From the NCBI RefSeq assembly GCF_047948215.1, contig NC_134463.1, positions 52,139,201 through 52,203,200 on the forward strand: a stretch of DNA of 64,000 nt. Direction: 5' to 3'. This document shows positions 12,201 to 26,559 of this stretch, piece by piece (the first letter of the stretch is position 1; each line of letters begins with the position of its first letter). This stretch comes from Lycorma delicatula. Lineage: Eukaryota > Arthropoda > Insecta > Hemiptera > Fulgoridae. Position numbers and translations under genes: made by a program. A model generated the notes under the pieces. That model ran no database searches. It saw nothing but the letters and a program-made list of their open reading frames with translations, and was not told the DNA's origin.

Positions 12201-15200
12201 GAGGTGTGATTGATACTGAAAGTACATTAGAACCAAATGACGTAAACTATGTTTATGTTGAATCGTCTACTAAAAAGTGTATATTTCTACAGAAAGTTCT
12301 GTTATGTAATGAGTATTGTAGGGTGGAGGGTCATTTTGTAAATTATATGGGTTTTTTGATACTTCATTAGTAGTTACCAACTGCTCTATTATTTCTTTTA
12401 GATCTAGTTGCAGGTAGGATGAATAATTTCATTATCAAATACTAGCAAGATTGGGTTATACGGAATAAAAAATTCTGAAGAAAGGAACGCACCGGTGCCC
12501 GGTGCCCCAACACGTGACGATGAAAAAATGCATCGTCACTCTCACCCCTGCTCCGTTGAGCGGTCACCAGATTACGATTGGACGTGATGTTAAATTTGTG
12601 AAATGGGAATGGTTTACTTCTTTGTCTCAAGTTTTATAAAAGATATTTTAATAGGTATTTAATTTTAGAATACTTTTATTTATTTGACTCTACTAGTGTA
12701 TTATTGTCATTCCTCGTAATTAACACGTATTTTTTTTAATGAGCTGTGAGGGATACTGAAAGTACATTAGACGTAAATGACGTAAACTATGTTTATGTTT
12801 AATCTTCACCTAAAAAGTGAATTTTTCAACAGAAATTTCTGTTATGTAATGAGTACTGTACGGTGGAGGTTCATTTTGAAAATTATATGGATTTTTTGAT
12901 CATTCATTAGTTATCAACTGCTCTATTATTTCTTTTGGATCTAGTTGCAGGCGTAATGAATAGTTTCATCATTACATACTAGCAACATTGGGTTATAGGA
13001 AAAAAAAAATTGTGAAGGAAGGAATGCACCGGTGCCTGGTGCCCCACCACGTGACGATGACAAATGCATCGTCACTCTCACCACCGCTCCTTTTAGCGGT
13101 CACCAGATTACAATTGCACGTGATGTTAAATTTGTGAAATGGGAGTGGTTTATTTCAGCGTCTTAAGTTATATTAATTATATTTTAATAGGTAATTAATA
13201 ATGGTATTATTTTTATTTATTTGGCACTACTAGTGTATTATTGTCATTCTTAGTAATTCACAGGTATTTTTTCTAATGAGCTGTGATTGACACTGACAGT
13301 ACATTAGAACCAAATGTCGTAAACTATGTTTATGTTGAATCGTCTACTAAAAAGTGTATATTTCTACAGAAATTTCTGTTATGTAATGAGTATTGTAGGG
13401 TGGAGGGTCATTTTGTAAATTATATGGGTTTTTTGATACTTCATTAGTTACCAACTGCTCTATTATTTCTTTTAGATCTAGTTGCAGGTAGGATGAATAA
13501 TTTCATTATCAAATACTAGCAAGATTGGGTTATACGGAATAAAAAATTCTGAAGAAAGGAAGGCACCGGTGCCCGGTGCCCGGTGCCCCACCACGTGACG
13601 ATGACAAATGCATCGTCACTCTCACCCCCGCTCCGTTGAGCGGTCACCAGATTACGATTGGACGTGATGTTAAATTTGTGAAATGGGAATGGTTTACTTC
13701 TTTGTCTCAAGTTTTATAAAAAGATATTTTAATAGGTATTTAATTTTAGTAATACTTTTATTTATTTGACTCTACTAGTGTATTATTGTCATTCTTCGTA
13801 ATTAACACGTATTTTTTCTAATGAGCTGTGAGGGATACTGAAAGTACATTAGAAGTAAATGACGTAAACTATGTTTATGTTTCATCTTCGACTAAAAAGT
13901 GTATTTTTCTACAGAAATTTCTGTTATGTAATGAGTACTGTACGGTGGAGGTTCATTTTGAAAATTATATGGATTTTTTGATCATTCATTAGTTATCAAC
14001 TGCTCTATTATTTCTTTTGGATCTAGTTGAAGGTATAATGAATAGAATCATCATTACATACTAGCAAGATTGGGTTATAGGAAAAAAAATTGTGAAGAAA
14101 GGAATGCACCGGTGCCTGGTGCCCAACCACGTGACGATGACAAATGCATCCTCACTCTCACCCCCGCTCCTTTGAGCGGACACCAGATTACAATTGCACG
14201 TGATGTTAAATTTGTGAAATGGGAGTGGTTTACTTCAGCGTCTTAAGTTATATGAATTATATTTTAATAGGTAATTAATAATGGTAATATTTTTATTTAT
14301 TTGGCACTACTAGTGTATTATTGTCATTCTTAGTAATTCACACGTATTTTTTCTAATGAGCTGTGATTGATACTGAAAGTACATTAGAACCAAATGACGT
14401 AAACTATGTTTATGTTGAATCGTCTACTAAAAAGTGTATATTTCTACAGAAATTTCTGTTATGTAATGAGTATTGTGGGGTGGAGGGTCATTTTGTAAAT
14501 TATATGGGTTTTTTGATACTTCATTAGTAGTTACCAACTGCTCTATTATTTCTTTTAGATCTAGTTGCAGGTAGGATGAATAATTTTATTATCAAATACT
14601 AGCAAGATTGTGTTATATGGAATAAAAAATTCTGAAGAAAGGAACGCACCGGTGCACGGTGCCCCACCATTGCCGATGACAAATGCATCGTCACTCTCAC
14701 CCCCGCAGTTTGAGCGGTCACCAGATTACAATTGCACGTGATGTTAAATTTGTGAAATGGGAATGGTTTACTTCTTTGTCTCAAGTTTTATAAAAAGATA
14801 TTTTAATAGGTATTTAATTTTAGTAATACTTTTATTTATTTGACTCTACTAGTGTATTATTGTCATTCTTCGTAATTAACACGTATTTTTTCTAATGAGC
14901 TGTGAGGGATACTGAAAGTACATTAGAAGTAAATGACGTAAACAATGATTATGTTTCATCTTCGACTAAAAAGTGTATTTTTCTACAGAAATTTCTGTTA
15001 TGTAATGAGTACTGTACGGTGGAGGTTCATTTTGAAAATTATATGGATTTTTTGATCATTCATTAGTTATCAACTGCTCTATTATTTCTTTTGGATCTAG
15101 TTGAAGGTATAATGAATAGTTTCATCATTACATACTAGCAAGATTGGGTTACAGGAAAAAAAAATTGTGAAGAAAGGAATGCACCGGTGCCTGGTGTCCC

Positions 15201-17880
15201 ACCACGTGACGATGACAAATGCATCGTCACTCTCACCCCCGGTTTTTGAGCGGACACCAGATTACAATTGCACGTGATGTTAAATTTGTGAAATGGGAGT
15301 GGTTTACTTCAGCGTCTTAAGTTATATTAATTATATTTTAATAGGTAATTAATAATGGTATTATTTTTATTTATTTGGCACTACTAGTGTATTATTGTCA
15401 TTCTTAGTAATTCACAGGTATTTTTTCTAATGAGCTGTGATTGACACTGACAGTACATTAGAACCAAATGTCGTAAACTATGTTTATGTTGAATCGTCTA
15501 CTAAAAAGTGTATATTTCTACAGAAATTTCTGTTATGTAATGAGTATTGTAGGGTGGAGGGTCATTTTGTAAATTATATGGGTTTTTTGATATTTCATTA
15601 GTTACCAACTGCTCTATTATTTCTTTTAGATCTAGTTGCAGGTAGGATGAATAATTTCATTATCAAATACTAGCAAGATTGGGTTATACGGAATAAAAAA
15701 TTCTGAAGAAAGGAAGGCACCGGTGCCCGGTGCCCGGTGCCCCACCACGTGACGATGACAAATGCATCGTCACTCTCACCCCCGCTCCGTTGAGCGGTCA
15801 CCAGATTACGATTGGACGTGATGTTAAATTTGTGAAATGGGAATGGTTTACTTCTTTGTCTCAAGTTTTATAAAAAGATATTTTAATAGGTATTTACTTT
15901 TAGTAATACTTTTATTTATTTGACTCTACTAGTGTATTATTGTCATTCTTCGTAATTAACACGTATTTTTTCTAATGAGCTGTGAGGGATACTGAAAGTA
16001 CATTAGAAGTAAATGACGTAAACTATGTTTATGTTTCATCTTCGACTAAAAAGTGTATTTTTCTACAGAAATTTCTGTTATGTAATGAGTAATGTACGGT
16101 GGAGGTTCATTTTGAAAATTATATGGATTTTTTGATCATTCATTAGTTATCAACTGCTCTATTATTTCTTTTGGTTCTAGTTGAAGGTATAATGAATAGT
16201 TTCATCATTACATACTAGCAAGATTGGGTTACAGGAAAAAAAAATTGTGAAGAAAGGAATGCACCGGTGCCTGGTGTCCCACCACGTGACGATGACAAAT
16301 GCATCGTCACTCTCACCCCCGGTTTTTGAGCGGACACCAGATTACAATTGCACGTGATGTTAAATTTGTGAAATGGGAGTGGTTTACTTCAGCGTCTTAA
16401 GTTATATTAATTATATTTTAATAGGTAATTAATAATGGTATTATTTTTATTTATTTGGCACTACTAGTGTATTATTGTCATTCTTAGTAATTCACAGGTA
16501 TTTTTTCTAATGAGCTGTGATTGACACTGACAGTACATTAGAACCAAATGTCGTAAACTATGTTTATGTTGAATCGTCTACTAAAAAGTGTATATTTCTA
16601 CAGAAATTTCTGTTATGTAATGAGTATTGTAGGGTGGAGGGTCATTTTGTAAATTATATGGGTTTTTTGATACTTCATTAGTTACCAACTGCTCTATTAT
16701 TTCTTTTAGATCTAGTTGCAGGTAGGATGAATAATTTCATTATCAAATACTAGCAAGATTGGGTTATACGGAATAAAAAATTCTGAAGAAAGGAAGGCAC
16801 CGGTGCCCGGTGCCCGGTGCCCCACCACGTGACGATGACAAATGCATCGTCACTCTCACCCCCGCTCCGTTGAGCGGTCACCAGATTACGATTGGACGTG
16901 ATGTTAAATTTGTGAAATGGGAATGGTTTACTTCTTTGTCTCAAGTTTTATAAAAAGATATTTTAATAGGTATTTACTTTTAGTAATACTTTTATTTATT
17001 TGACTCTACTAGTGTATTATTGTCATTCTTCGTAATTAACACGTATTTTTTCTAATGAGCTGTGAGGGATACTGAAAGTACATTAGAAGTAAATGACGTA
17101 AACTATGTTTATGTTTCATCTTCGACTAAAAAGTGTATTTTTCTACAGAAATTTCTGTTATGTAATGAGTAATGTACGGTGGAGGTTCATTTTGAAAATT
17201 ATATGGATTTTTTGATCATTCATTAGTTATCAACTGCTCTATTATTTCTTTTGGATCTAGTTGAAGGTATAATGAATAGTTTCATCATTACATACTAGCA
17301 AGATTGGGTTATAGGATAAAAAAATTGTGAAGAAAGGAATGCACCGGTGCCTGGCGCCCCACCACGTGACGATGACAAATGCATCGTCACTCTCACCCCC
17401 GCTCCTTTGAGCGGACACCAGATTACAATTGCACGTGATGTTAAATTTGTGAAATGGGAGTGGTTTACTTCAGCGTCTTAAGTTATAAAAATTATATTTT
17501 AATAGGTAATTAATAATGGTAATATTTTTATTTATTTGGCACTACTAGTGTATTATTGTCATTCTTAGTAATTCACAGGTATTTTTTCTAATGAGCTGTG
17601 ATTGATACTGAAAGTACATTAGAACCAAATGACGTAAACTATGTTTATGTTGAATCGTCTACTAAAAAGTGTATATTTCTACAGAAATTTCTGTTATGTA
17701 ATGAGTATTGTAGGGTGGAGGGTCATTTTGTAAATTATATGGGTTTTTTGATACTTCATTAGTAGGTACCAACTGCTCTATTATTTCTTTTAGATCTAGT
17801 TGCAGGTAGGATGACTAATTTCATTATCAAATACTAGCAAGATTGGGTTATACGGAATAAAAAATTCTGAAGAAAGGAAC

Positions 17881-17961
17881 GCACCGGTGCCCGGTGCCCG
17901 GTGCCCCACCACGTGACGATGACAAATGCATCGTCACTCTCACCCCCGCTCCGTTGAGCGG
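17881..17961 (+). repeat. Representative Sat1 core: stack of dyads
   Basis: One clean example of the GC-rich core. It holds, in order, the perfect palindrome GCACCGGTGC (17,881-17,890) followed by GGTGCCC units; an E-box-like CACGTG (17,910-17,915); a hairpin with 9-bp arms GTGACGATG (17,913-17,921) and CATCGTCAC (17,929-17,937) around a 7-nt loop; and a second hairpin CCGCTC, loop CGTT, GAGCGG (17,946-17,961). Across the array the arms are mostly kept while loops vary: ACAAATG or AAAAAATG in the first, CGTT, CTTT or longer in the second. It is by far the most conserved part of the monomer between the array and its diverged relatives. Confidence 0.9.
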
Positions 17962-20235
17962 TCACCAGATTACGATTGGACGTGATGTTAAATTTGTGAA
18001 ATGGGAATGGTTTACTTCTTTGTCTCAAGTTTTATAAAAAGATATTTTAATAGGTATTTAATTTTAGTAATACTTTTATTTATTTGACTCTACTAGTGTA
18101 TTATTGTCATTCTTCGTAAGTAACACGTATTTTTTCTAAAAAGCTGTGAGGGATACTGAAAGTACATTAGAAGTAAATGACGTAAACTATGTTTATGTTT
18201 AATCTTCTGCTAAAAAGTGTATTTTTCTACAGAAATTTCTGTTATGTAATGAGTACTGTACGGTGGAGGTTCATTTTGAAAATTATATGGATTTTTTGAT
18301 CATTCATTAGTTATCAACTGCTCTATTATTTCTTTTGGATCTAGTTGAAGGTATAATGAATAGTTTCATCATTACATACTAGCAAGATTGGGTTATAGGA
18401 TAAAAAAATTGTGAAGAAAGGAATGCACCGGTGCCTGGTGCCCCACCACGTGACGATGACAAATGCATCGTCACTCTCTCCCCCGCTCCTTTGAGCGGAC
18501 ACCAGATTACAATTGCACGTGATGTTAAATTTGTGAAATGGGAGTGGTTTACTTCAGCGTCTTAAGTTATAAAAATTATATTTTAATAGGTAATTAATAA
18601 TGGTAATATTTTTATTTATTTGGCACTACTAGTGTATTATTGTCATTCTTAGTAATTCACAGGTATTTTTTCTAATGAGCTGTGATTGATACTGAAAGTA
18701 CATTAGAACCAAATGACGTAAACTATGTTTATGTTGAATCGTCTACTAAAAAGTGTATATTTCTACAGAAATTTCTGTTATGTAATGAGTATTGTAGGGT
18801 GGAGGGTCATTTTGTAAATTATATGGGTTTTTTGATACTTCATTAGTAGTTACCAACTGCTCTATTATTTCTTTTAGATCTAGTTGCAGGTAGGATGACT
18901 AATTTCATTATCAAATACTAGCAAGATTGGGTTATACGGAATAAAAAATTCTGAAGAAAGGAACGCACCGGTGCCCGGTGCCCGGTGCCCCACCACGTGA
19001 CGATGACAAATGCATCGTCACTCTCACCCCCGCTCCGTTGAGCGGTCACCAGATTACGATTGGACGTGATGTTAAATTTGTGAAATGGGAATGGTTTACT
19101 TCTTTGTCTCAAGTTTTATAAAAAGATATTTTAATAGGTATTTAATTTTAGTAATACTTTTATTTATTTTACTCTACTAGTGTATTATTGTCATTCTTCG
19201 TAAGTAACACGTATTTTTTCTAATAAGCTGTGAGGGATACTGAAAGTACATTAGAAGTAAATGACGTAAACTATGTTTATGTTTAATCTTCTACTAAAAA
19301 GTATATTTTTCTACAGAAATTTCTGTTATGTAATGAGTACTGTACGGTGGAGGTTCATTTTGAAAATTATATGGATTTTTTGATCATTCATTAGTTATCA
19401 ACTGCTCTATTATTTCTTTTGGATCTAGTTGAAGGTATAATGAATAGTTTCATCATTACATACTAGCAAGATTGGGTTATAGGATAAAAAAATTGTGAAG
19501 AAAGGAATGCACCGGTGCCTGGTGCCCCACCACGTGACGATGACAAATGCATCGTCACTCTCACCCCCGCTCCTTTGAGCGGACACCAGATTACAATTGC
19601 ACGTGATGTTAAATTTGTGAAATGGGAGTGGTTTATTTCAGCGTCTTAAGTTATATTAATTATATTTTAATAGGTAATTAATAATGGTAATATTTTTATT
19701 TATTTGGCACTACTAGTGTATTATTGTCATTCTTAGTAATTCACAGGTATTTTTTCTAATGAGCTGTGATTGATACTGAAAGTACAATAGAACCAAATGT
19801 CGTAAACTATGTTTATGTTGAATCAACTACTAAAAAGTGTATATTTCTACAGAAATGTCTGTTATGTAATGAGTATTGTAGGGTGGAGGGTCATTTTGTA
19901 AATTATATGGGTTTTTTGATACTTCATTAGTTACCAACTGCTCTATTATTTCTTTTAGATCTAGTTGCAGGTAGGATGACTAATTTCATTATCAAATACT
20001 AGCAAGATTGGGTTATACGGAATAAAAAATTCTGAAGAAAGGAACGCACCGGTGCCCGGTGCCCGGTGCCCCACCACGTGACGATGACAAATGCATCGTC
20101 ACTCTCACCCCCGCTCCGTTGAGCAGTCACCAGATTACGATTGGACGTGATGTTAAATTTGTGAAATGGGAATGGTTTACTTCTTTGTCTCAAGTTTTAT
20201 AAAAAGATATTTTAATAGGTATTTAATTTTAGTAA

Positions 20236-20280
20236 TATTATTCTATTATTTCTTTTAGTCTATTATTTCTTTTAGATCTA
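20236..20280 (+). repeat. Short-monomer junction with 17-bp slipped unit (x2)
   Basis: Here a monomer is only about 318 bp long. The junction carries two tandem copies of TCTATTATTTCTTTTAG (20,242-20,258 and 20,259-20,275), where a normal monomer has one. The same junction recurs at 29,221-29,254 with two units and at 32,262-32,312 with three. Confidence 0.85.
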
Positions 20281-23200
20281 GTTGCAGGTAGGATGACTAA
20301 TTTCATTATCAAATACTAGCAAGATTGGGTTATACGGAATAAAAAATTCTGAAGAAAGGAACGCACCGGTGCCCGGTGCCCGGTGCCCCACCACGTGACG
20401 ATGACAAATGCATCGTCACTCTCACCCCCGCTCCGTTGAGCGGTCACCAGATTACGATTGGACGTGATGTTAAATTTGTGAAATGGGAATGGTTTACTTC
20501 TTTGTCTCAAGTTTTATAAAAAGATATTTTAATAGGTATTTAATTTTAGTAATACTTTTATTTATTTGACTCTACTAGTGTATTATTGTCATTCTTCGTA
20601 AGTAACACGTATTTTTTCTAAAAAGCTGTGAGGGATACTGAAAGTACATTAGAAGTAAATGATGTAAACTATGTTTATGTTTAATCTTCTGCTAAAAAGT
20701 GTATTTTTCTACAGAAATTTCTGTTATGTAATGAGTACTGTACGGTGGAGGTTCATTTTGAAAATTATATGGATTTTTTGATCATTCATTAGTTATCAAC
20801 TGCTCTATTATTTCTTTTGGATCTAGTTGAAGGTATAATGAATAGTTTCATCATTACATACTAGCAAGATTGGGTTATAGGATAAAAAAATTGTGAAGAA
20901 AGGAATGCACCGGTGCCTGGTGCCCCACCACGTGACGATGACAAATGCATCGTCACTCTCACCCCCGCTCCTTTGAGCGGACACCAGATTACAATTGCAC
21001 GTGATGTTAAATTTGTGAAATGGGAGTGGTTTACTTCAGCGTCTTAAGTTATAAAAATTATATTTTAATAGGTAATTAATAATGGTAATATTTTTATTTA
21101 TTTGGCACTACTAGTGTATTATTGTCATTCTTAGTAATTCACAGGTATTTTTTCTAATGAGCTGTGATTGATACTGAAAGTACATTAGAACCAAATGACG
21201 TAAACTATGTTTATGTTGAATCGTCTACTAAAAAGTGTATATTTCTACAGAAATTTCTGTTATGTAATGAGTATTGTAGGGTGGAGGGTCATTTTGTAAA
21301 TTATATGGGTTTTTTGATACTTCATTAGTAGTTACCAACTGCTCTATTATTTCTTTTAGATCTAGTTGCAGGTAGGATGACTAATTTCATTATCAAATAC
21401 TAGCAAGATTGGGTTATACGGAATAAAAAATTCTGAAGAAAGGAACCCGGTGCCCGGTTACCCGGTTATGTTGCCCGGTGCCCGATGCCCCACCACGTGA
21501 CGATGACAAATGCATCGTCACTCTCACCCCCGCTCCGTTGAGCGGTCACCAGATTACGATTGGACGTGATGTTAAATTTGTGAAATGGGAATGGTTTACT
21601 TCTTTGTCTCAAGTTTTATAAAAAGATATTTTAATAGGTATTTAATTTTAGTAATACTTTTATTTATTTGACTCTACTAGTGTATTATTGTCATTCTTCG
21701 TAATTAACACGTATTTTTTCTAATGAGCTGTGATTGACACTGAAAGTACATTAGAACCAAATGTCGTAAACTATGTTTATGTTGAATCGTCTACTAAAAA
21801 GTGTATATTTCTACAGAAATTTCTGTTATGTAATGAGTATTGTAGGGTGGAGGGTCATTTTGTAAATTATATGGGTTTTTTGATACTTCATTAGTTACCA
21901 ACTGCTCTATTATTTCTTTTAGATCTAGTTGCAGGTAGGATGACTAATTTCATTATCAAATACTAGCAAGATTGGGTTATACGGAATAAAAAATTCTGAA
22001 GAAAGGAACGCACCGGTGCACGGTGCCCCACCACGTGCCGATGACAAATGCATCGTCACTCTCACCCCCGCAGTTTGAGTGGTCACCAGATTACAATTGC
22101 ACGTGATGTTAAATTTGTGAAATGGGAATGGTTTACTTCTTTGTCTCAAGTTTTATAAAAAGATATTTTAATAGGTATTTAATTTTAGTAATACTTTTAT
22201 TTATTTGACTCTACTAGTGTATTATTGTCATTCTTCGTAATTAACACGTATTTTTTCTAATGAGCTGTGAGGGATACTGAAAGTACATTAAAAGTAAATG
22301 AGGTAACTATGTTTATGTTTAATCTCCTACTAAAAAGTGTATTTTTCTACAGAAATTTCTGTTATGTAATGAGGACTGTACGGTGGAGGTTCACTTTGAA
22401 AATTATATTGATTTTTTGGTCATTCATTAGTTATCAACTGCTCTATTATTTCTTTTGGATCTAGTTGCAGGTATAATGAATAGTTTCATCATTACATACT
22501 AGCAAGATTGGGTTATAGGAAAAAAAAATTGTGAAGAAAGGAATGCACCGGTGCCTGGTGTCCCACCACAACGTGACGATGACAAATGCATCGTCACTCT
22601 CACCCCCGGTTTTTGAGCGGACACCAGATTACAATTGCACGTGATGTTAAATTTGTGAAATGGGAGTGGTTAACTTCAGCGTCTTAAGTTATATGAATTA
22701 TATTTTAATAGGTAATTAATAATGGTAATATTTTTATTTATTTGGCACTACTAGTGTATTATTGTCATTCTTAGTAATTCACACGTATTTTTTCTAATGA
22801 GCTGTGATTGATACTGAAAGTACATTAGAACCAAATGACGTAAACTATGTTTATGTTGAATCGTCTACTAAAAAGTGTATATTTCTACAGAAATTTCTGT
22901 TATGTAATGAGTATTGTGGGGTGGAGGGTCATTTTGTAAATTATATGGGTTTTTTGATACTTCATTAGTAGTTACCAACTGCTCTATTATTTCTTTTAGA
23001 TCTAGTTGCAGGTAGGATGAATAATTTTATTATCAAATACTAGCAAGATTGTGTTATATGGAATAAAAAATTCTGAAGAAAGGAACGCACCGGTGCACGG
23101 TGCCCCACCATTGCCGATGACAAATGCATCGTCACTCTCACCCCCGCAGTTTGAGCGGTCACCAGATTACAATTGCACGTGATGTTAAATTTGTGAAATG

Positions 23201-26200
23201 GGAATGGTTTACTTCTTTGTCTCAAGTTTTATAAAAAGATATTTTAATAGGTATTTAATTTTAGTAATACTTTTATTTATTTGACTCTACTAGTGTATTA
23301 TTGTCATTCTTCGTAATTAACACGTATTTTTTCTAATGAGCTGTGAGGGATACTGAAAGTACATTAGAAGTAAATGACGTAAACAATGATTATGTTTCAT
23401 CTTCGACTAAAAAGTGTATTTTTCTACAGAAATTTCTGTTATGTAATGAGTACTGTACGGTGGAGGTTCATTTTGAAAATTATATGGATTTTTTGATCAT
23501 TCATTAGTTATCAACTGCTCTATTATTTCTTTTGGATCTAGTTGAAGGTATAATGAATAGTTTCATCATTACATACTAGCAAGATTGGGTTACAGGAAAA
23601 AAAAATTGTGAAGAAAGGAATGCACCGGTGCCTGGTGTCCCACCACGTGACGATGACAAATGCATCGTCACTCTCACCCCCGGTTTTTGAGCGGACACCA
23701 GATTACAATTGCACGTGATGTTAAATTTGTGAAATGGGAGTGGTTTACTTCAGCGTCTTAAGTTATATTAATTATATTTTAATAGGTAATTAATAATGGT
23801 ATTATTTTTATTTATTTGGCACTACTAGTGTATTATTGTCATTCTTAGTAATTCACAGGTATTTTTTCTAATGAGCTGTGATTGACACTGACAGTACATT
23901 AGAACCAAATGTCGTAAACTATGTTTATGTTGAATCGTCTACTAAAAAGTGTATATTTCTACAGAAATTTCTGTTATGTAATGAGTATTGTAGGGTGGAG
24001 GGTCATTTTGTAAATTATATGGGTTTTTTGATATTTCATTAGTTACCAACTGCTCTATTATTTCTTTTAGATCTAGTTGCAGGTAGGATGAATAATTTCA
24101 TTATCAAATACTAGCAAGATTGGGTTATACGGAATAAAAAATTCTGAAGAAAGGAAGGCACCGGTGCCCGGTGCCCGGTGCCCCACCACGTGACGATGAC
24201 AAATGCATCGTCACTCTCACCCCCGCTCCGTTGAGCGGTCACCAGATTACGATTGGACGTGATGTTAAATTTGTGAAATGGGAATGGTTTACTTCTTTGT
24301 CTCAAGTTTTATAAAAAGATATTTTAATAGGTATTTACTTTTAGTAATACTTTTATTTATTTGACTCTACTAGTGTATTATTGTCATTCTTCGTAATTAA
24401 CACGTATTTTTTCTAATGAGCTGTGAGGGATACTGAAAGTACATTAGAAGTAAATGACGTAAACTATGTTTATGTTTCATCTTCGACTAAAAAGTGTATT
24501 TTTCTACAGAAATTTCTGTTATGTAATGAGTAATGTACGGTGGAGGTTCATTTTGAAAATTATATGGATTTTTTGATCATTCATTAGTTATCAACTGCTC
24601 TATTATTTCTTTTGGTTCTAGTTGAAGGTATAATGAATAGTTTCATCATTACATACTAGCAAGATTGGGTTACAGGAAAAAAAAATTGTGAAGAAAGGAA
24701 TGCACCGGTGCCTGGTGTCCCACCACGTGACGATGACAAATGCATCGTCACTCTCACCCCCGGTTTTTGAGCGGACACCAGATTACAATTGCACGTGATG
24801 TTAAATTTGTGAAATGGGAGTGGTTTACTTCAGCGTCTTAAGTTATATTAATTATATTTTAATAGGTAATTAATAATGGTATTATTTTTATTTATTTGGC
24901 ACTACTAGTGTATTATTGTCATTCTTAGTAATTCACAGGTATTTTTTCTAATGAGCTGTGATTGACACTGACAGTACATTAGAACCAAATGTCGTAAACT
25001 ATGTTTATGTTGAATCGTCTACTAAAAAGTGTATATTTCTACAGAAATTTCTGTTATGTAATGAGTATTGTAGGGTGGAGGGTCATTTTGTAAATTATAT
25101 GGGTTTTTTGATACTTCATTAGTTACCAACTGCTCTATTATTTCTTTTAGATCTAGTTGCAGGTAGGATGAATAATTTCATTATCAAATACTAGCAAGAT
25201 TGGGTTATACGGAATAAAAAATTCTGAAGAAAGGAAGGCACCGGTGCCCGGTGCCCGGTGCCCCACCACGTGACGATGACAAATGCATCGTCACTCTCAC
25301 CCCCGCTCCGTTGAGCGGTCACCAGATTACGATTGGACGTGATGTTAAATTTGTGAAATGGGAATGGTTTACTTCTTTGTCTCAAGTTTTATAAAAAGAT
25401 ATTTTAATAGGTATTTACTTTTAGTAATACTTTTATTTATTTGACTCTACTAGTGTATTATTGTCATTCTTCGTAATTAACACGTATTTTTTCTAATGAG
25501 CTGTGAGGGATACTGAAAGTACATTAGAAGTAAATGACGTAAACTATGTTTATGTTTCATCTTCGACTAAAAAGTGTATTTTTCTACAGAAATTTCTGTT
25601 ATGTAATGAGTAATGTACGGTGGAGGTTCATTTTGAAAATTATATGGATTTTTTGATCATTCATTAGTTATCAACTGCTCTATTATTTCTTTTGGATCTA
25701 GTTGAAGGTATAATGAATAGTTTCATCATTACATACTAGCAAGATTGGGTTATAGGATAAAAAAATTGTGAAGAAAGGAATGCACCGGTGCCTGGCGCCC
25801 CACCACGTGACGATGACAAATGCATCGTCACTCTCACCCCCGCTCCTTTGAGCGGACACCAGATTACAATTGCACGTGATGTTAAATTTGTGAAATGGGA
25901 GTGGTTTACTTCAGCGTCTTAAGTTATAAAAATTATATTTTAATAGGTAATTAATAATGGTAATATTTTTATTTATTTGGCACTACTAGTGTATTATTGT
26001 CATTCTTAGTAATTCACAGGTATTTTTTCTAATGAGCTGTGATTGATACTGAAAGTACATTAGAACCAAATGACGTAAACTATGTTTATGTTGAATCGTC
26101 TACTAAAAAGTGTATATTTCTACAGAAATTTCTGTTATGTAATGAGTATTGTAGGGTGGAGGGTCATTTTGTAAATTATATGGGTTTTTTGATACTTCAT

Positions 26201-26559
26201 TAGTAGGTACCAACTGCTCTATTATTTCTTTTAGATCTAGTTGCAGGTAGGATGACTAATTTCATTATCAAATACTAGCAAGATTGGGTTATACGGAATA
26301 AAAAATTCTGAAGAAAGGAACGCACCGGTGCCCGGTGCCCGGTGCCCCACCACGTGACGATGACAAATGCATCGTCACTCTCACCCCCGCTCCGTTGAGC
26401 GGTCACCAGATTACGATTGGACGTGATGTTAAATTTGTGAAATGGGAATGGTTTACTTCTTTGTCTCAAGTTTTATAAAAAGATATTTTAATAGGTATTT
26501 AATTTTAGTAATACTTTTATTTATTTGACTCTACTAGTGTATTATTGTCATTCTTCGTA

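Larger units (their letters stand above)
14190..22625 (+). repeat. Long super-repeat, copy 1 (~8,441 bp)
   Basis: From about 14,190 to 18,060 the sequence equals that 8,441 bp downstream; from there to 22,620 it equals that 8,979 bp downstream. Private variants shared at the right offset include AACAATGATTATG (14,941/23,382), TTGGTTCTAG (16,171/24,612), CTCTCTCCCCCGC (18,474/27,453), GAATCAACTAC (19,821/28,800) and the scrambled heptamer (21,445/30,424). I noticed only isolated differences, such as CTTCTAC against CTTTTAC at 19,287/28,266. Confidence 0.9.

Noticed and set aside
15670..15864. Some 30 nearly identical minus-strand open frames of about 60-77 codons, one per beta-type monomer, looking like a conserved small protein family
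   Set aside because: Each begins with TTG, not ATG, and overlaps the dyad core. Sequence identity follows from satellite homogenisation. Diverged copies break the frame, so no sign of coding selection is visible.
17865..17890. CTGAAGA in every monomer, suggesting the CUGANGA box of a hammerhead ribozyme
   Set aside because: No GAAA box follows after a short stem; the next GAAA is about 120 nt away and the flanks do not pair as stems I-III.
17990..18012. TTTGTGAAATGGGA, slightly like a CENP-B box
   Set aside because: The spacing between the TTCG-like and GGGA parts is two bases too short and the key CG positions are missing, including in the diverged copy at 42,698.
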